From Phoronis ovalis (Eukaryota > Phoronida > Phoronidae): a stretch of 10,889 bases of DNA. Location of the stretch: assembly GCA_028565635.1 (NCBI GenBank), contig JAOXYB010058757.1, forward strand, positions 1 through 10,889. The letters run 5' to 3'. This document shows, one piece after another, positions 8,568-10,889 of the stretch; the first letter of the stretch is position 1; each line of letters starts with the position of its first letter. The position numbers and the translations under genes are program-made. The notes under the pieces are model-generated. The model made no database searches, was not told where the DNA came from, and saw nothing but the letters and a program-made list of their open reading frames with translations.

Positions 8568-8656
8568 CCATTGCTTTCAATGGAAGATTGTCTAGGAATT
8601 ACACAATCTGCCAGTCTGACAAGTGTGATATGCCTTGAAACAATTGAAGGCATATC
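8568..8656. repeat. Cluster of three consecutive small inverted repeats
   Basis: CCATTG (8568-8573) pairs with CAATGG (8578-8583). AGATTGT (8585-8591) pairs with ACAATCT (8603-8609). GATATGCCTT (8627-8636) pairs with AAGGCATATC (8647-8656) across a 10-nt loop. All are perfect and back to back within 89 bp. It does not look like a tRNA or any RNA family I recognise. Confidence 0.6.
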
Positions 8657-8981
8657 TGACTTATGACATCATAAACAAGCCATTGTCATGGAGAACTTAA
8701 CACCGTCACAAATATAACATAGCGACTAATGGAACACATTATAATCACTAAATAAACATGACTATGATCTCAATATCTGTTATATAAGTTCAATACAAAA
8801 AGTGACCCTCTCACAAAACCCATTATAGGCATACTGTGCAATAAGTAAACACTTAAAAGTATTCTGAAATCCAGTAAAATCAATGGATAGCGTACATGGG
8901 AGAAACCCAACACATTAAATATTAAGAAGTGCAAACAGTGGAAGAGTATAAATGTCACCTGATTAACTTTCCCTACCACAG

Positions 8982-8990
8982 TTCTTTCAG
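8982..8990 (+). promoter_or_regulatory. Possible 3' splice acceptor in the channel gene leader
   Basis: TTCTTTCAG ends at 8990, 41 nt before the ATG, preceded by a pyrimidine-rich stretch (actttccctacc). It could end a 5' UTR intron or be a spliced-leader acceptor. The frame upstream of the ATG stays open from 8963, so an N-terminal extension is formally possible. Confidence 0.35.
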
Positions 8991-8993
8991 CTG

Positions 8994-9000
8994 TATATAA
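8994..9000 (+). promoter_or_regulatory. Possible TATA box of the DEG/ENaC gene
   Basis: TATATAA lies 32 nt before the ATG at 9032. If used as a TATA box, transcription would begin almost at the start codon, leaving nearly no leader, which makes it doubtful. Confidence 0.3.
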
Positions 9001-9031
9001 GATACTAATATCATACAAACAACGATTTAAA

Positions 9032-10558
9032 ATGGAAAATCGCAGCATAAAGAATAGAACAAAAGTGTTTTGCGAAACAACATCAGCACATGCTATCCCT
9101 CATCTAGCAAGACATAAAAGTAAACTACGACTTGCAGTTTGGACTTCAGTGACATTATTTTGCATAACTCTAATTTTTTATCATACTGGTAGTCTTCTAC
9201 AAGTTTACCTCAACTACAGGTACATAGAAAAGTCAAGAATTTTAAATGCTAAACACTCAATTCAATTCCCTAGTGCGACTGTGTGCAATACACTACCAAT
9301 GAGCGTAACAAAGGTAACTAATGGAACTCTGGCACAACTGTATTGGGAAACGTTAGGATTATACTCTAACACATGTGAAAATGAATTTTCTTATTTTCAC
9401 AAAAATAACATAACAGTGCCATTAAGTATTTCTCACAGACAAGGAGGGATGCCAAATGTGTATTACTATTATGACCCGATGTTAGCACCTGAGTTTGGAC
9501 ATGAATTAAAGGATTTTATAGTTGACTGCACTTACCAGGGAACTTCTGGCTGTGAAAAATATTTCACCAAGCATGAGGATCCTTTCTATTACAACTGCTT
9601 TACATTTACTCCACCAAATAATGCAACATACATTCTTGACTATGAAGGACTAATACTAACACTCTATGTGGAAAACTCTTATAATTCTAAAGCATTGTTT
9701 GGATATAACACAAACAATCCTTCAGTGGGTGAATTAGGTGCAAAGGTTTTATTACATCATCCTAATGAACTTCCTGTACCATTTTCTAAAGGTATAATTG
9801 TGCCCACTGGAACAGCCACAAACGTAGAGATAAAAACGCAAAAATATACACGTTTACCTCATCCATATCAAAGTAACTGCACAACCGAAAGTGAAATCAG
9901 TGGAGGGAAGAAGTCATACAAATATTCCTATAACCTTTGCTTGCAAAAATGTGCTGAGGACCATACAGCAAGGAACTGTCAATGTGTAGTTGGACTGTCG
10001 AGTGAGAAGTTTGGTCATGAAGTGCCGTACTGTGGTGGCTACCCTTGTAATGTTACAAAACTCATTGAAAAACAAATGTGCATGGCAAATGTTTTGACTG
10101 AAATACAGGAAATGAATACATGCAACCACTGTTGTGAATCTTGCGAAGAAATTCAATACAATGTGCAAGTTACTCAAGCTAACTGGCCAGCACAAGCTTA
10201 TCAAACAGCATTTACAGATAGTTTGCTTCAACGAAAAGACACAATATATGGACAGATGATATCAAATTACAGTAATGGTGTGCCATCCGAGGTTTTGAAG
10301 GAAAATTTCTTACGCTTAAAGATCTATTTTCCTGACTGGAATCTTGTTCACATTTACCAAGAAGCAGAGTATACCATTGAAAGTTTAGTTTCAGACATAG
10401 GTGGGTCCTTCGGTTTCTGGTTAGGGATGTCCTGTGTGACTTTAATAGAACTTGGAGAACTAGTAGCAGATATAATTGTAAAGCAAGTGAGCAAGATAAT
10501 GCATAAAAACACAGTAATCTCTTCGAAATCTCCCGATAATAAAAAAGAAGCATGGTAG
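9032..10558 (+). CDS. DEG/ENaC/ASIC-family cation channel, intronless
   Basis: This is a trimeric, amiloride-sensitive-type sodium channel subunit of the plasma membrane, 508 residues, a full length for the family. A short cytoplasmic N-terminus has SAHAI at 18-22 where the family has a His-Gly gating motif. TM1 is about 33-56. The post-TM1 FPSATVCN motif is at 79-86. The large Cys-rich ectodomain includes YSYNLCLQKC...CQC (298-318) and CNHCCESCEE...NWP (364-386). TM2 is about 455-483, beginning SDIGGSFGFWLGMS, with the G-x-S selectivity filter as GMS at 465-467. A short 25-residue tail follows. At least five N-x-S/T sequons (NGT, NIT, NAT, NCT, NVT) fit an extracellular loop. The start has a good context (AAAATGG). 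Ligand (peptide, proton, mechanical) cannot be told; a spiralian FaNaC/peptide-gated or ASIC-like member is a guess. No introns interrupt the frame. Confidence 0.95.
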   Translation: MENRSIKNRTKVFCETTSAHAIPHLARHKSKLRLAVWTSVTLFCITLIFYHTGSLLQVYLNYRYIEKSRILNAKHSIQFPSATVCNTLPMSVTKVTNGTLAQLYWETLGLYSNTCENEFSYFHKNNITVPLSISHRQGGMPNVYYYYDPMLAPEFGHELKDFIVDCTYQGTSGCEKYFTKHEDPFYYNCFTFTPPNNATYILDYEGLILTLYVENSYNSKALFGYNTNNPSVGELGAKVLLHHPNELPVPFSKGIIVPTGTATNVEIKTQKYTRLPHPYQSNCTTESEISGGKKSYKYSYNLCLQKCAEDHTARNCQCVVGLSSEKFGHEVPYCGGYPCNVTKLIEKQMCMANVLTEIQEMNTCNHCCESCEEIQYNVQVTQANWPAQAYQTAFTDSLLQRKDTIYGQMISNYSNGVPSEVLKENFLRLKIYFPDWNLVHIYQEAEYTIESLVSDIGGSFGFWLGMSCVTLIELGELVADIIVKQVSKIMHKNTVISSKSPDNKKEAW

Positions 10559-10609
10559 CAAAGGTAAAAGTATCAATAGTCAAGCATCTATGATCAGTTT
10601 TCATGTCAG

Positions 10610-10615
10610 AATAAA
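10610..10615 (+). terminator. Poly(A) signal AATAAA for the channel gene
   Basis: AATAAA begins 52 nt after the TAG stop (10556-10558), the usual arrangement for a short 3' UTR. No A-rich tract follows that would mark a recent retrocopy. Confidence 0.7.
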
Positions 10616-10720
10616 GATAATGACATCGACAGCTTTATGATAAATTAAAGTGTTCCAGTTTTAGTTATGCAGTGGTGAGTGGGAAAGGCATTTTGCTAAA
10701 AGAAATGCATGTGACATACA

Positions 10721-10746
10721 TACATGTACATGTATATGTACATGTA
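10721..10746. repeat. TACATG-type palindrome
   Basis: TACATGTACAT (10721-10731) and ATGTACATGTA (10736-10746) are perfect inverted arms around GTAT. It is built of tacatgta units and preceded by cataca repeats, so it is likely a simple-sequence palindrome of a type I associate with mollusc genomes. Confidence 0.8.
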
Positions 10747-10889
10747 AAGGTAACAAAACACTAAATACATGGTGGTTTTGCTGAATTCTAATTGCCTTCC
10801 CGCAGCTCACTTAAAAACACAATAAGCCTAACTTTATAGTCGGGAAAACACAAGTATGCGATAAATGTTCACCTACTTCTTGAATTCAC

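Larger units (their letters stand above)
8170..9031. other. XRN1 intron sequence upstream of the channel gene
   Basis: About 860 bp between the first XRN1 exon seen and the channel start codon. I find no convincing XRN1 exon here. It holds a cluster of three small stem-loops (8568-8656) and, next to the channel ATG, a TATATAA box and a pyrimidine-AG acceptor-like site. It presumably contains the channel promoter or 5' leader. Confidence 0.6.
10559..10889. other. Channel 3' UTR and presumed further XRN1 intron
   Basis: After the short 3' UTR the remaining sequence has stops in all frames and no recognisable XRN1 exon on the minus strand. It holds the palindrome at 10721-10746. Confidence 0.6.

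Noticed and set aside
8770-9048. 92-codon minus-strand open frame overlapping the channel start
   Set aside because: Hydrophobic-biased antisense frame with no family resemblance; overlaps the start of the well-supported channel gene.
9914-10604. Two minus-strand open frames of 105 and 130 codons over the channel 3' half
   Set aside because: Antisense shadows of the DEG/ENaC coding sequence; composition follows from the sense codons.

Overview
This is animal nuclear DNA: AT-rich, with GT..AG introns, AATAAA poly(A) signals and low gene density. It holds two protein-coding genes on opposite strands. CATGTA/TACATGTA-type words recur (for example 10721-10746). Together with the look of both proteins this weakly suggests a marine spiralian such as a bivalve mollusc or a relative, but the phylum is an inference.

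The minus strand from 8169 down to about 210 carries the 3' half of the gene for the cytoplasmic 5'-3' exoribonuclease XRN1 (pacman). I could join eleven coding exons: 8169-8037, 7720-7651, 7158-6930, 6507-6439, 6038-5393, 4982-4934, 3694-3613, 3282-3169, 2944-2866, 1674-1109 and 857-582. All ten introns are GT..AG, the reading frame is kept at every junction, and the sum is 2313 nt (770 codons plus TAA). The first exons encode the end of the conserved SH3-like domain. The rest is the fast-evolving C-terminal tail, with a segment that looks like a double-stranded-RNA-binding fold and a striking histidine-rich tandem repeat. The catalytic N-terminal half would lie to the right of the window.

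The plus strand at 9032-10558 carries a complete, intronless DEG/ENaC/ASIC-family cation channel gene of 508 codons, with its own poly(A) signal. Because XRN1 exons must continue beyond the right edge, this channel gene appears to sit inside an XRN1 intron, in opposite orientation. Its nearly invariant His-Gly gating motif reads His-Ala.

The introns hold two mobile-element-like structures. One is a near-perfect 105-bp inverted repeat (7271-7491) that would form a long RNA hairpin. The other is a 384-bp MITE-like element with terminal inverted repeats and a 4-bp target duplication (4385-4768). The rest of the intronic and flanking DNA shows only short repeats. The two genes have no obvious joint pathway: one is mRNA decay in the cytoplasm, the other a plasma-membrane sodium channel. 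I saw no prokaryotic-type system, CRISPR array, tRNA or rRNA.
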